A stretch of 64,000 nt of DNA from Acanthaster planci (GCF_001949145.1 NW_019091461.1:496001-560000), one strand, 5' to 3'; numbered from the stretch's first letter, positions 1-13,903 are shown. Program-made: numbers and translations. The notes: generated from the sequence alone by a model not told the origin.

Positions 1-402
1 TTCCAAAGAGTAGTTAGTTCTAAAGAGCTTTGAATTACAATGGCTGTTGTTTGCTTTGATGTTTTGTTTTCCTTTTTTGAAGAGGGTTAGGTGAGTTGCC
101 CTCACATCAAAAAGATTCAACAGAGGTCCAGTTTTGATATCTCACTGAATTTCAAGCTTGTTGGACAAGGAAAAAACTCGGGACTATGCAATAGGACTTT
201 TTTGTCAAAAGCGGCAACTTCCAAAACTCAGTTATGCAATTGGGACCCCTCTAACACCTCACAAGACCACCACAAGATGTCCAGATTGAATCCGAATCAC
301 AAGCTATTCAAATGAACTGCAACCATCATATTCCTTTGTCACTGGTCTCGTGTGTGGTCGAGTGATAGTCTCCACAACAACCTTGCAACTGGTAGGGCTC
401 GT

Positions 403-586
403 GTTTGAGGGGAAGGTGAGTATTTTGAGGGGAAGGTGAGTATTTTGAGGGGAAGGTGAGTATTTTGAGGGGAAGGTGAGTAGTTTGAGGGGAAGGTGAG
501 TATTTTGAGGGGAAGGTGAGTATTTTGAGGGGAAGGTGAGTATTTTGAGGGGAAGGTGAGTATTTTAAGGGGAAGGTGAGTATTTT
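403..586. repeat. Minisatellite, 9 units of 20 bp
   Basis: Nine near-identical 20-bp units (GAGGGGAAGGTGAGTATTTT) lie head to tail with exact 20-bp spacing. Only one unit has G for T (485 region) and the last has AAGG for GAGG. The array lies about 20 bases inside the stabilin intron, just past the donor of the exon ending near 609. On the plus strand every unit contains the splice-donor consensus AAG/GTGAGT. On the gene's own strand every unit reads TACTCACCTTCCCC. Confidence 0.97.
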
Positions 587-608
587 ATATATTTGTAAGT
601 AGATACAC

Positions 609-3600
609 TGTCTTTGTGGTCGACTTCGGCCAGGATGCCAGCCAGGGTGTGAATGGGCTGCGTCGAGTTCAGCGTGTACGCATCCAAGAGGTTGGGTATG
701 GTGTGCAGCTTCATCAGGTAGCGGCCAAAGTCGACATCTCGGAAAGCTCTGTCATTGAGCTGGAATGGAGCAAGACATAACAGAAATACCTGGCATTGAC
801 TAAATTCAAGATGGTGCAAAGTGGGTTTATAAACTGAACCTGTGCCTTGTGGTCAACGCATCTGAGCTCTGCGACCTTTACCCACAAGTGTGATTTTTAT
901 CCCAGGACAACAGGAGCATTTTAAATGCACAGAATGCACCTGGCATACTGGGCAATTTATTAACACAGTTAAGTAAACGTAAGAATAACTTAAGCATACG
1001 CTTTTAAAAGTTCACTTTTGAAAATCTGGCACCAGCAAGAAGCTGTGTATCAAGTGGTCCAAACTCATCCAAAGTACAAGCATAGTCAACTATGGACAAT
1101 TATAGTACATCCTTCAATGTTCTATTCACAATTTATCACCAAAACACTTCTCTGGTTATTTCAGTATGGTTCTGAGAATGTGTGTATTAACAAATATTTA
1201 CTGGATTCTCCAAAAAAAAAAGTTTGAAATCTGTCAGAGCTCACTTCATAGTCCAGTTCCTGGAAGGCCTGCTCGGTGGGAACAAAGACCGTGTACAGCC
1301 CCTCGCCACTCAGCAGATAACCCATGGCTAGATCAAACATGTTGATTGCTGTAGTCAACGAGCCTTGCAGAGTCCCCGTGGGGTCACTGTTGAGATCACG
1401 AAGCACCTGTTTGGAGGGGGGAAGATTCGGCTTTAGCTTGGACAAAAATAACCGCGAGCCATTACGATGGCAGTGTCGTACTGGAGCCCATCACAAATCC
1501 CAGCAAGTCCATCCAAAGTCGTTCAGTCTAATATTACCAAGTCATATGCTACTCTAATAAAACATTTCTTTGTCACTCTTCGCCCTGCTGCTTATGACTA
1601 GTTCTGTGAAAGGAAGTCTGAAAGAATTTCAGATGAGCTTGACCACAACACAGGAGGAGAGTTTCACAGGTACATTCATTATGATTCATCTGGTGAACTC
1701 TCATGCCATAGAGATGATATGTGTACAAGTACCATAGACTAGCTGCGAGCCGACCCCTCCCTTACACTGAGATATGTGCTGTTACTGACGGCCAACAAGG
1801 TGAACAACCTCTATGGGCTCGTCACCAATACTGGAGGAGGCTAGTCCAACCAGTGTTAAGGTCAGTTCATACTTTGCATTGCAAATTTGTCAACGTTGAA
1901 CACATTTCAACTCGAGCGAAGTTTTGCTGCGAAGTTTTCATGATGTCAAATTTGCCTGGCTTTTGCATTCGCCTGAAGTATGAACTGGCCTTAAATTATT
2001 GTCAATACTCAAAGATTACTCGAAGCTTTTGGTCTAATTTGATTCTTGCTGAGCAGCTAAAAAGGCCTCTCTGAACATCCTTGGGTGTTCCCTAAATCTT
2101 GACTTCAACTTTACCAAATTTTGTCTCCAAGGGAAGACCCCCCTCCAAACTCCACACAAGTCCATTCTCTAACGTATACGAGAATTCACTAATGTATACA
2201 AACACTCTATTGTCTAATGTTTGAAGGATTGTCATTTGCATTCCACAGTAAACATTTGTAAGCGATTTTTCAGCTCGAGATAGGGCCAAGGACAGAGGCA
2301 AAAGTGAGGTATGTAAAAAGCCATTTGACCTCGGCGTCATCGCCAGTCCATTCATTTGTGTAAAAAAACCCATACACAAAGTGACAGATTTCTCCAGTGC
2401 TGTGACAATGTTTTCCTACCTGCATGATACTACCATAGCAAGCCTCACCATCACCACGGAACCCTTCCAGGCATGCGCATTTTACATGGCCTTCGACCGT
2501 CATGGTGCAGACGGAGTGGGGCGGGCACTGGGGGGCGTCGGGACCCCTGCATACATCAATCCGACTACAACCGAGGGGGAAGACGTAGTTCTCATAACCC
2601 TCCTCACACTCACAGTGATACTGGTCAAAAAAGGACAAAGAAGTCGAATCACACACAAGTGGGGCGTGCATGGACAACAAACAAGTCTCATACAGTCTTA
2701 GTGACCGTCTTGACAATGACTGTTGGATCACCAACACATGGTGATTACAGCAGATAACAAAACATGGCAAAATTTAATCAAACTACCAATAACGTGGATT
2801 CAATTTGTTAACGCTCGCGCCGTTAACTAAAAATTCATGGGACCAGGACTATTCTTCTTTCTCGGTCAGACAGGCTTTTCACAGCAGAACGCTAATGATA
2901 ACGCTTTCCCCCATACTGATTACTATTTCAACCCGAGTGTTTAACACGCGCACTCACAATAGATGAAAATATAAATACAAACTGAACGCAAGTAAGGTCA
3001 GACAAAAAAAACATGCATTTCTGAAAATCTGGAGGTTTCAGGCAGAATGAGGCATAAGATAAGTGGTGAGGTCTGACATTAAAAGGAGAGGAAGAAAACG
3101 TCTGTAAAATATTTATTGAAGCTGAAACTGTAGCTGGCTTTGTAAATGCCTGCAACATAAATGAAGCCAACTTACAGCATTTCACATCCACTTCATAAAA
3201 AGGATAATTTTCAAGCACGAGAACACATCCTTCTTGAAGAGGAATATGTACCACTTATGCCCACTAAGTGTACCTCAAGGCAACGGAATGATTAAAATGG
3301 GCCAATCTGTAGGAATTGAACCAAGACCCAAAATGCATCAGGAGCCACGAGCCCCCGAGGCCGCAGACAGCAGAAGCAGGATGATTCTCAGGGCTTTAAC
3401 CCACAACCGCCCTCGAGCTCGGGAACGGCCGAAAACCACTCACCTGCCGGGGGCCATCGAAGACGCATTTGGTAGTGGGCGGCCGGCAGGGTAAGAAGAA
3501 CGGGTGCTGCTGGCAGTAATTGATTGGGTAGCACTCCACCCCATCGCCATAGTAACCCTCCAGGCACTCGCAGGTGTGCCTCCCCGGCGGTGTGTGGTTG

Positions 3601-6600
3601 CAGTGGGCATGGGTGCTGCAAGCATTGGGGTTCTGGCACGGATCGTTCTCTATTGCAAAGGGTCAAATATAATATACATGTATATCAGTGCATTTGTGTC
3701 CAGTGTGAAAGGTCAGATCTTTGCCAGTGCCCTATTCACTTTCAAAACCTCAGCATTTAACATTTCATCTTGACATGTCCTCAGATATCTCTTACATGTA
3801 TGTTACTTTCATATTAAAATTATTGAGAGTAGGTTTGTTATTTCAGGGACAGGTTTACATTTTCATGTTTAAAAATAAAACTTACAGATTTTTTTCCAAA
3901 GTAGACATTTGGTCATAAGCTAAGAATGGAAAATGTGAGAATTTAAGAGCATAAGGTGGGAAATACAAAAACTTTGGTCCTCTTTGCCACGACTTTCAAA
4001 ACAATGCAGACAACCGATTAGGACTCACTCACCTACGCAAGAAGTCCGTCCATCACCGGAGTAGCCTGGACTACAGACGCACTGTGGAGGTTGTCCATCT
4101 GTCACCGGGGGTGAACAGATGGCAAATGCATGGCATGCAGGTTCACCACAACTGATCTTGGCTACCAAAGGGGAAATGCACAAGGAAAACCCTTTATTTA
4201 TTTTCATTTGATTTTTGCTGGTAATGAAACCGAGATTTCCTCAAAAACATGCCCACACACACGTACACGTATGCTGTAGATCGCGGGTCTGAGGAAACCA
4301 ACGAAGAGAGGGAAGATGAAGAAATGTTCAATCTGAGAGGTGAGAGGCGACACCGAAATGGTATTCCCTGACACTTTAATCGGGTAGAGACTGAAAAATC
4401 CAATCCACATACCGACCTGGGTGGGATTTGAACCCGGGTCACAGAGGTGCAAGGTGAGGAAAGGAAAAAACTTGACTATCCTGGTATCTGCTTGTAGGTT
4501 TGAATAAATTCCTTGTAAACAGGTGAATACATTAATTATATGTAAATCATGCTCTGACCATTATAATCTTAAACAAAGCAGGGGCTGTCAATGTATTACT
4601 GATACAAATGTGCAGGTGTATTCAGGAATAATGAATGTACTTCAAGAAATGCAAATCTTACGCTGGTCACATCTGGGTCCCTGGTAGCCAGCATCGCACA
4701 GACAGAAACCGGTGCCCCTTGCTCCCGAATCACACACTCCATAAACACAGTCGCAAACTGCCAAAAGAGACATTCAAAGCATTGCCACATTCAAACCGAC
4801 CATGAAATGATTCACTCAAATTTAAATGAGCGCACAAAATCTGAGTAGCAAAAAACTACAACACCTGTTTTTCTGCCATGAACCCTGACCCCGTGCATTC
4901 ACGATGTCAATGTACATGCACTACACAGTGCTAAGACTTTACGTTTTCTTATCTTACATATATTTGTCACCATGCTACCTGCCCACTAGGAGGAAACAAT
5001 TAAAGACAAGAATGACAGGATATGATGACACAGAGTGGATCATGGCTAGTCACATGCATGGTGTATGCTAAGGGGGAAAGCACTCTCATATTAAAGCTTT
5101 GTGCCTGATCCACAGAGGGTGCTGTTTGACAAATTAGCGCATACATGTACCTAGCACACATTGATTTGCTCAAGTCCAAGTCAACAATGGTCAGTGGAAA
5201 CCCTGGCAAAATGAAGACAGAATTCTTTGGTTCCTCACTTCGGGCATACAGTCGCCGTGTTACCAGTAGTTCCTTAAGTTTTGTAAAAAGCTCATGGAAC
5301 GTCCCAAAGAATTCTCCCCAGCCCCAAACATAGTATCACCATCTAGGGAAATCCAGTGAATCTGACAATGTCAATAAATCACAAGGCCAGGGAAGCATAA
5401 ATTTGCCAGACAATAGGTCCCTGCTCATAGGAAGAAAAGATCAGGAACTGCACTGTTTAGATATGGCTCAGATGGACATCTCTTCTGCTTATGTTGTCTC
5501 TCCAAAAAGAAAAATCCTTCGGCGGATGGACAGGATGGACCCCCAAAAATCTGTTCCTTCCTTTCGACACTATCTTTCCTTTGTCTCTCCCACGACTTCC
5601 AGACACAAAGTCTGTACAAATGCAATGTCAACAAATATGCAATGGATTGTGGGTATAGCATCCGTGCGGGAGCTTGTTCCAATTGTTGACCTGGGGATTT
5701 GTGCATGCACACCCATTCCTAATTGACTCGACACACTTCCTAATTTTCTGTCTCAGTGTTGTACTGGTACATATACTGATGTTGTCAGGACCATTACAAA
5801 ACTAGAAATACATGTAAGGCTGACCACAAGACCAGTCACGTGTCACAGGGTGGATGTCAAAAAAAACCACTATGCTTTTGTTGCAGTTCATTCGAATAGT
5901 TTGTGACTTGAATTCAGAGTGGAGATGTTGTGTTGAACTTGTGCTGCTCCCGCAGGGTCTTATGAGGTCTTGACCACAAGCACTGCTCTGATTCAGATGT
6001 TTACCATTTGGCTTACCAAGTGACTTCAAATATTACTTCTTTCTGCAACTTCCTCCCTCATTACTGGTGAAGGAGGCCAAGTACAAGTCTTTTGTTCTGT
6101 CGTATGTAATCTTTTGGGGACTGAGCAAATTTGATGGAAGTATGTACATGTACAAGTACAAGCAATAGTCAAGGAGGACCGACATCACTATGCTGCAATA
6201 CACGTACTTGTACAAATCTCCTTTTTATTTTAATTGAACAGAAACGGCAAGCCATCATGATGTCTATATCCTCTGGAGCAAGGTTGTGTCCTTGTAACAT
6301 ATATCCTCAATTTCTTTTTCATCAATCAGACTTTCTGTTTGAATACCTTCCCCAAAATTCAATGGTATGACCACAGCTACAACAAATACCCAGTCCTGTC
6401 TGATGTCGCGAGAATACCTCACACGTGTACAACGTAATGTCATCTGCATTTCCCCTCATATATCAGAATGCACCGCCTTCCATAATTCCTACACAGTAGT
6501 TTTGGCCTCTCCTGAGGCAGACCTACATGTATGCCAACCCCCAGAGGTCATGCATACATATCGACCACAACAACTAAACTGTAAGTGAGTGCATATCTTG

Positions 6601-9600
6601 GGAGTCTGTTGTGTGTAAGGAGAAATGAGTCATGTTACCCGCTCACAGTGTATCGCTATTGGCCTACCACACAAAATCACATATCCCTAGCTTGCTATAG
6701 TGTGTATGTAAACGTTCACATGCACCACCAGCTGACCTGATAGTAGGCTTCTGGTTACTAACTATATTTGGCTTCAGTTTTTTTTTGTAGTCATGACGTG
6801 CCATGTGGATTAAAACTGTGCACCAAAGATGTGTAAGAGTTTCCGGTTCTTGATTCAGGGAACTTTAAGGATCTTTGTTGTTTGAATGCATAATTTCCAA
6901 GTTTTCAGAACCAGAATGGTAAAAAGCTGACACAGTTCACAGGGCTGCGAAGTGCACGTAATTCAAGCATGATGAACTGATGATGTGCCCCCTGTGACTT
7001 TACCAAGAACCTAGATTCCAGGATGACTTAATCTAAGTAAAAACACAAGGGCAGGCGATTTCTTTGATTTTTTTTGTCATAAAAAAAATCTGACTTTTTT
7101 CAATTAAATCAGATATTTTAAAGTTAAATGGGAATTTTAATTTGTTTCCTTTTAAATTGGAGAGAAGTTGGCTAAACTACATGTATCTATTTATAAGCAA
7201 GAAAATTTAGCTGTATGTGTATTAATTTTCTTTCATATCTTTCTTTTGTTACAAAATTAAACAAATTGGAATTAAACAAGTTAAACAAATTGGAATAAGA
7301 GGTTTCAAACGAGTATAAAGTTGATTAAAGTCACACATTGACAATTAATAACCAACCTCAATATTGTCTGAGCCCAGGCAGCTCAAGTACATTTGTACTG
7401 CCCAGTACCTCAATTCCCTCATACAAGCAAATGGACCACTGCTATCACAGGCAATATGAGTTCAAAGGAGAAATAATACTGGTCAGTACAGTTCTACACT
7501 GACTTTGAATCGAAGTACATTGATAGCAAAGTTTTGCTACTGACTGGCCTCAAAACATCCTACCCCTAATCCAAAAATCCCCATCCCTAAAACTTTTTAA
7601 TCTCTGAAATGCAGACACACAGTGGCAAACAGTTTACTACAAACATTAAGTGACAAGGTGCGTTTTTGTAACTGTACTCTCTTGTTCAGAAACCAAATTA
7701 GTAATGTCCACATTACCTCCATCACAGTTTGGGCCATAGACGTCATCCCTAGCGCACAGTTCACACGACACCCCAGTAAAAGCTGGATTGCACTGGCACT
7801 GTTGCCCTTCCTCGCTACCCTGGCACCGCCCCCGCTGATTGCAAGGATTACCAGCTCCACCCGGACATTCTGATCAAGGTGAGACCAAGCCAAAAAAATA
7901 CCAAATAATGCCTGCACTTGATGTGAATACAAGTCAACTGACGTAACATTTGCAAAATACATGTTTTTGATCACTAATTAATAAATCAATTAAATTACTG
8001 ATCATTTAATTAGTTGGATCAGTCAACTGAAACTTTCAAGTTCTTGATCTACCCATCAATTTATTAATATATTCAACTAAAACTCTTAGCCTTACTAATG
8101 AAGCAGAAAGACATTCTTTTTGTTTAGTTAAAGATCTCAGCTACATGTACAAAAGACTTGAAACAATTTTAATGTAAAATTTTCCACAAAATAATCTACA
8201 TGTAGCATACATTACGAAGTATTTTGTGACTTGTTTTCCTCAATGATACTGCTAGAGGAACTGAACAAGGGTGTCAATTTTGTGAAATAACCAAAAATAC
8301 AAACATATGCCGCTTTTATGTTTTAACATGGATATGTTATGGGGTCAGTTTTTTGTGCATCACGGTTATATTTCTCACTACATGTACATGTACCAGTGGC
8401 TGGTGAAACTATGGAAGGCAAATAGTACAAAAGCAAAATAAATAAATATGTGCTTGGCCGGTCTTAAAGGTATGTTTCAGACCAGCTCAAAAGAATGGAC
8501 GCGGCCAATGCCCGAGGTTCAGGTGGGGGCATTATCAGCGTTTGCTCTCTAGAGCAAGGTCTTAAACATTAGTTTAAGACTGGCGAAGCACATCTTTCTT
8601 CCCATTTGTAAATACCTTTTTATTCAGAGAGTCAAAAGAAGTCACCATGCTGGATTTCCATTGATTTTGTTCTAGAACTTTACTTTCATTCTCCCGAACA
8701 CCCATGTCCATTTTATGGTATATTCCTTTTGAAAGTTGTCCAATAGAATCCCCTTCAATGAACTTAGCGCACGTGAGGCGCATCATGTGCACACAGACTC
8801 TTGACAAATCAGACTCAATTTAACTGTCTCGTATTCATGTGCCAGTGCGTGATTCACGCAGCGGGCATTATCAATTCTCAGTGGGCAAAATACAAAGTCA
8901 CGTGACCTGTTTTGACCAATAGGATTAGAAAAACTGTCCCAGGTATTTATGAATTCTTGTTTACAAAATCTCAAGTAACAATTCAAACAATGAATAAAAT
9001 ATGCTGCTACTAAACAGTAAAGGATAAGACCCTCTTTAAAAAGCCGTGGGTCAAATCAATCAATCACCAGTATGGAAACTTAGCCCACCGATGTAGTAGT
9101 AGGCGATATGAATGTGGTCTACATACTGGAATGTGGTCAACATACCAGCATGTTACAATGGTTTGAACAAATTTGACTTTCAGTTTCAAGGTGAGAAAAG
9201 GCTATGGAATGTTACAGAATTGGGTGCCAAATTGGGTTTAAAAAAATATGTTTAACTCAAATCTGTTACCTGTAAGATATTTGTGAATTATTCAGCAGTA
9301 TGGTGTAACTTTTAATTAAAAGCCTGAAAATATAGGCTGGACATGTATATTGTGGAATTCAGAAGGAGATTCTTACAGTTTCTGTACTTACATTGTAAAC
9401 ACAGAAACTCGTGTTTTATTTTTTCTCCTCACTAATGGAATCGGCATGTTAAACTACACAGATGTATGTGATTTTGACCATTAGACTTTCTTTTTTCCGA
9501 ATAAATTTGGGATCACATGCAGAATGTGGAGCTCTATGTATGGTTTCACATTCGGGTTATCTCTAGAGTTCCTTATGTATCAAGGCTTCCTAGTCCAATA

Positions 9601-12077
9601 GAAACAAACTTTGTTCCTTCTGGCACTGCCTGAAACCAACATTTTTATTGTGCACTGATCCAATTTGCTTGCATTGTACACTGTTATTGGATTGAGCCAA
9701 ATGCTTTAGAGCACCTGGGACACAACAGACTGGTGGCCGCAAAGGCTGCACTGTGTTTCAGGTTTCACAGAGCAGTTTCGTCCAATGTCATGGAACCAGG
9801 ATCGAGGTGCAAAGAACACGAGACAGAAATGCCAAGGTCAGGAATGCAGCTCAATAAACTGACTTAATTTTAAAAGGGTGATGGCGTGCAGCCTTGTGGG
9901 GTTACACAATCTCGTACTGTGTGGAAATTGGGATCTTTCAGTCATTCTCCTATCATGCCTTTTCAACTGTAACAGGACACTGGAAAGAAAGTGAACTCAA
10001 CAAAAAGTATACAATACTTCCAAATTATGAATTAACTGTTCATGAAGTACATAATCTAAAATGTGGGGAAATTCTACAGCACTGCTTGTGATGTGCATTT
10101 TTGGGGAACAACTTGCAGATCAGTGCAACTAGTCAGTCATGCAGAAATACTCTGCAAAGCTAATGGTGAAATTTCACATTTGCTTCCCTTGAAGTTAAAA
10201 AAACTGCCCTGAATCAGACAGCTCTAAATGGCAATCCGAGAAGCATAGGACAATTGTGTCAGCAGTGCAAATCTACCAATCACACTCATGAGCTTTGGGG
10301 GTGCATAAATATCACAACGAAAATTCATTTCTGCTGTGGTTGAAGAAATCAACATGGAAAAGAAACAATCAGTTGACCCAAAACTAAAATTGCAGATGTC
10401 ATTATATCACAGTCAAGCTCTAAATACTGGCTATTTGCCCAATTGATATATTTTTTACAGTTTAAAATAATCCTAAACAACACAAGCACATCCACACTAC
10501 CAATAGCCTGATTGACATTAAAAATGTCCCCCTATGGATGTGTACTGTATGAGTGTACGGGGACACTCCAGCATTCATGTACATGTATGTTCGTTCACAG
10601 TCAAAAGAGGAGACTATAATGCCAGTCATCTCCTTCAGTAGTTGTCGACACATCTTCATCAGCGCACTTCAGGTTACGCACTGTGTGTGCATAATGTATC
10701 ATATATGAATCTTTTGCATGTGAGTGTTCAACTGTTAAAGCAGTGCTGGACCACTTTGATACACCATGGAGGAAGATACTAACATCTGTCCGTCTGAGGA
10801 AATTCTGGATTTAAACAGGATGTATCATGCATTTAACATGCTGTTTTTCCTTGCTGTGTCTGGGATTCCTCCCTCTGTTTTTTTCCCCTCGGTATGAAAG
10901 GTCATTTTTATTCTCAGTTATAATGAAACTCAAACTTGCAATTCAAACTGAAATATTTGGCATTTGAAGTGACACTTCAAATCGCAACACAGTTGAGTTC
11001 CTATCTTTTCCTTTGGCTTCCCGTCACCGACCGATGAAAGCCGCACTGTGAATGATCCAATTTGCTTCCATTCCAGTGACCAATCATAGCTCAGCTTTCA
11101 TTTGGATGGGGTCAGGAAAAGATATGAGCCATATTGCGATTGTTCAAGCTATCACGCGGCTGACAGTTTTGAGAGTACATGTTGCTGATTTTCTGCAGTG
11201 TGGATAGGCAAAATACTCAAGAATTTCACCATTTTAATGAGGATACATGTATAAGATGAATAAAGCTCCCCATCTGACATCTAACTTCAAGAAGGCATGT
11301 ATGAAATTTGGTTGCACAAATAGCTGGGGCGGAAAAGGGAGCTGGCATAATCAAAACAGCCAACATTTGTTTGCACAAAGATGGAAAAACAAAGAACTCA
11401 CCCATGCACATTGGACCCCAGTAACCAGAGCAACACTCAGTCCTGATCTCCGACACCTGACACTGATGACTGCACCCAATGATATTATTTGGAATAACTG
11501 ATGCTGCCAGCGCCAGAAAGGGACACCTCCTGTCACCAGTCCCCTCGGTTAGTGGTACTGTCCCCACCGGGCACAGAGCAGGGCTACTCAGGGGACATGG
11601 AACACAGTCCGTCGTCATCACCCTGTAAAAGTTTGAGCTGAGTCTGCAAGAGGTCTGGCCAAGTTCTTGCGTCCCAGCCACACCATGGTCAGAATCCGCA
11701 CTGCGTAGATGCGATGGAGAATGCGACCCCCCAGTTGCACCCCTGTCAGAAAAGGAACTCGCTCTCTGACAAGAACACTGCGCAACAAGCATGATCAGAT
11801 ACAATATACAAATTAAAAGCAATCTGGGACAGCTGACCAGGTGCCTGGAACGGCCCAGCGTGCTTTGTCTTGACGGCCGCGCATGCATGCTGACCGCCTT
11901 TTGAGGGTATCTGGGTCCCATCATCGCGCCGGGCTGACCGACCGCGTGCGGCACTGCCCCTCTCATGCCCATTGAACTCCGCGAACTGGACTCGCTGCTC
12001 ATGTTTGAGATCAAACGATGATTGTCTCTCTCGGACGGACCAACTCTCCAGGCACTCTTTGCGGACTGCCTGGTCAT
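609..12077 (-). CDS. STAB2: Stabilin-2-like scavenger receptor, N-terminal part (8 exons, 3' end off window)
   Basis: Stabilins are large type I membrane scavenger receptors built of EGF-like clusters and FAS1 domains. Exons in coding order: 12077-11402, 7869-7717, 4757-4662, 4161-4033, 3649-3444, 2620-2420, 1406-1245, 759-about 609. Phases agree at every junction. Exon 1 carries a 19-residue hydrophobic segment (LLLICILYLIMLVAQCSCQ) and then the Cys-rich stabilin head ending ECCSGYWGPMCM. Exon 2 continues ECPGGAGNPCNQRGRC, almost as in human STAB2. Exons 2-6 encode EGF-like repeats (for example CDCVYGVCDSG and YHCECEEGYENY). Exons 7-8 start the first FAS1 domain, with the H1-type motif YTVFVPTEQAF. 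The start is uncertain: ATG at 12077 opens the frame, but ATG at 12002 has a better context (A at -3). The last donor at 608/607 is weak. The rest of the gene lies left of base 1. Family assignment is firm; STAB2 rather than STAB1 rests on remembered similarity. Confidence 0.9.
4210..4455 (-). mobile_element. tRNA-derived SINE, diverged copy
   Basis: On the minus strand this stretch begins with a tRNA-like head containing the B-box-like GGGTTCAAATCCC. It continues through a body that aligns by eye to the copy at 16155-16433: shared blocks AGAGACTGAAAA, CCAATCCACAT, TTTCCTCAAAA and the TGTAG...TCT...GAAACC block. It sits in the stabilin intron between exons 3 and 4. No open reading frame is expected in a SINE. 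Confidence 0.7.
4758..7716 (-). other. Stabilin intron 2 (about 3.0 kb)
   Basis: No exon or RNA gene is supportable here. The DNA is AT-rich with several TACATGTA-type motifs (for example near 6145 and 6530). The short open frames have no domain signal and no splice-site support. Confidence 0.75.
7870..11401 (-). other. Stabilin intron 1 (about 3.5 kb)
   Basis: This intron separates the signal/anchor exon from the first EGF exon. Beyond the palindromic element at 8456-8584 I see only AT-rich sequence with TACATGTACATGTAC-like motifs near 8380. No coding signal was found. Confidence 0.75.
8456..8584. repeat. Inverted-repeat element, MITE-like
   Basis: The left end GGCCGGTCTTAAAGGTATGTTT matches the reverse complement of the right end AAACATTAGTTTAAGACTGGC with a few mismatches. 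This gives a roughly 130-bp element with about 21-bp ends. The right end contains a perfect short palindrome at 8559-8580 (GTCTTAAAC, ATTA, GTTTAAGAC). It lies in the stabilin intron. No transposase is present. Confidence 0.55.
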
Positions 12078-12414
12078 CTGGTTGTCACCTTCTGTTGAAG
12101 GTTTGTGGCATTGTGCTTCAAAAAACAAGAGCGGAAGAGAGATAAGATAACGATTCAAAGATTCCGAAGTTCGGTTTTGTCAATCCTATATCACGTCGTG
12201 CGATTTCCGTAGCATTTTCTGCACACACGCCTGTACATACGTGAATACAAAGAGTCGGGTGCTCTGTCACACCCCAATCTATAAAAGGTTGATGGAGACG
12301 GGGTTGAGACACGTTCGCCTGTATCAGTTGGTGACAGGCAGTGAAAGTCGGCACGTGACCACTCCTAGCCAATCACGACAAGAGTTTTACACTTAACTAA
12401 GTTCGGCCACTGGT

Positions 12415-12422
12415 CTTTTATA
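12415..12422 (-). promoter_or_regulatory. TATA box candidate for the stabilin-like gene
   Basis: The minus strand reads TATAAAAG here, about 340-410 bases before the candidate ATGs at 12077 and 12002. Transcription would start near 12390-12385 and give a 5' UTR of about 300-380 nt. A second TATAAAAG-like string at 12281 is on the other strand and points away from the gene. Confidence 0.4.
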
Positions 12423-13903
12423 CCAGAAATAAAAAAGCAGCGTTGGCTGGTTACATAATCGCCGCTGTTCGTGTGACAGGATAGGAAGGTGACTCGCGGG
12501 AACCACTCTGTAAATTGCTGGTCCTCATGTATTTTATAATCTTGAGGAAATTTGACCTCAAGATTAGTATCATTTGTGGAAAATCCAGAGTGAGCGATAT
12601 TGAAAGAGACATTTCTATAACTCTGTGTGTTCAACTTGAAGTCACTGGATTAGGGTCGGAAGTAGAAATTTATCATGCTCCAAGTTTATTCCCTGATTCA
12701 CTTTCATTCAAGATTTTGAATAAGTTGCATTTGCATGCTTTCTATAAACAACTAAGTACTTATGGTGAGAGAGTTTAGTCTTAATTAATGAAATTTTGTG
12801 ACTTGTTCCGGATCATTCTGGTACAATAATTTTGGAGAAACATCTACCTATAGTTGACATTTCTTGAAGGCATATTTTGCTTTATTGCTCATTTTGCGGG
12901 AGCGCTTACAGTTAACCCCGAAGTTCGAAGCTGCATGTTTGATTCAAATGGTTGGAAAGAGTGACGGTTCAGCCCGAAATGTTCCCCACCAACGCCCCTC
13001 AACCTTCACAAAACTTGCAGTGTTGCCCATACATTCTCTACATTGTACGGCTACACGCTGGGCATTCACCCCCCGAAGCTCGGACCCCGGCATCGGTATC
13101 GCCTGACAGGATGGCGGGCCATCGAGAAAGACGCCAGAGAGGATGCAACATGCATATATGACAACAGAATAACAATTACAAACGGTTCACTGTCTTCTAA
13201 GCTCAATTTAGATTCATTTCCTCTCAAAATAGGTTAATGGGAGTTTGCTCGCTGTGCTTTATGTGGTTGGAACAACGGCGAACGGAAGAGATTTCGAAAC
13301 TGCAAACCGTGAGTTTCTAGGTTATTAGGCCAGTTGGCCTCTGCGATAGCCCAATGTGACTTTTCAAGGTTGAACTTGACTTCAACTTTGTAAGCCAATT
13401 GTCTCTGCAAAGCTCCCTCTAACGACGATCATGCCAATTACAAATGGGCAGTGACGGTCGTAGGCAGTACAAAAAAGTAGGCACTCAAATCATATCTCGG
13501 TATTTCAGTCCGGGGCCGGGGGGACCGACTTTGATGATCACCCTCAGAAATGCCTCCTACGCATACGTGCACCCCAAACCCGTCAATCTGCAAGCTTCCA
13601 TTAGTATACCTTTAAATAACTTTTAAACTAATTAAGGCTGGAACCATGAGATAATGAAATGCCTTTTCATTTACAAAAGTTTCAAATTACTATTTTTAGA
13701 TTGGAAACGGCATCTACATTGTATTTTCCCTGTCAAAAATGTCTTACTTCAGAGGGCGCTATACTGAATTAATGGTGTTGAAACAATCGTCCGGCTTCTA
13801 GAATGCATACAACGCTGTACAAAGGCATGTGAAGAATCAATAACGAGGAGCCATGCGATCTATATCTCACACAAATTTACATTTTACCCAGAAAGCATTG
13901 CGC

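Noticed and set aside
403-586. CRISPR-like array
   Set aside because: The repeats are directly contiguous 20-mers with no unique spacers, in an animal intron.
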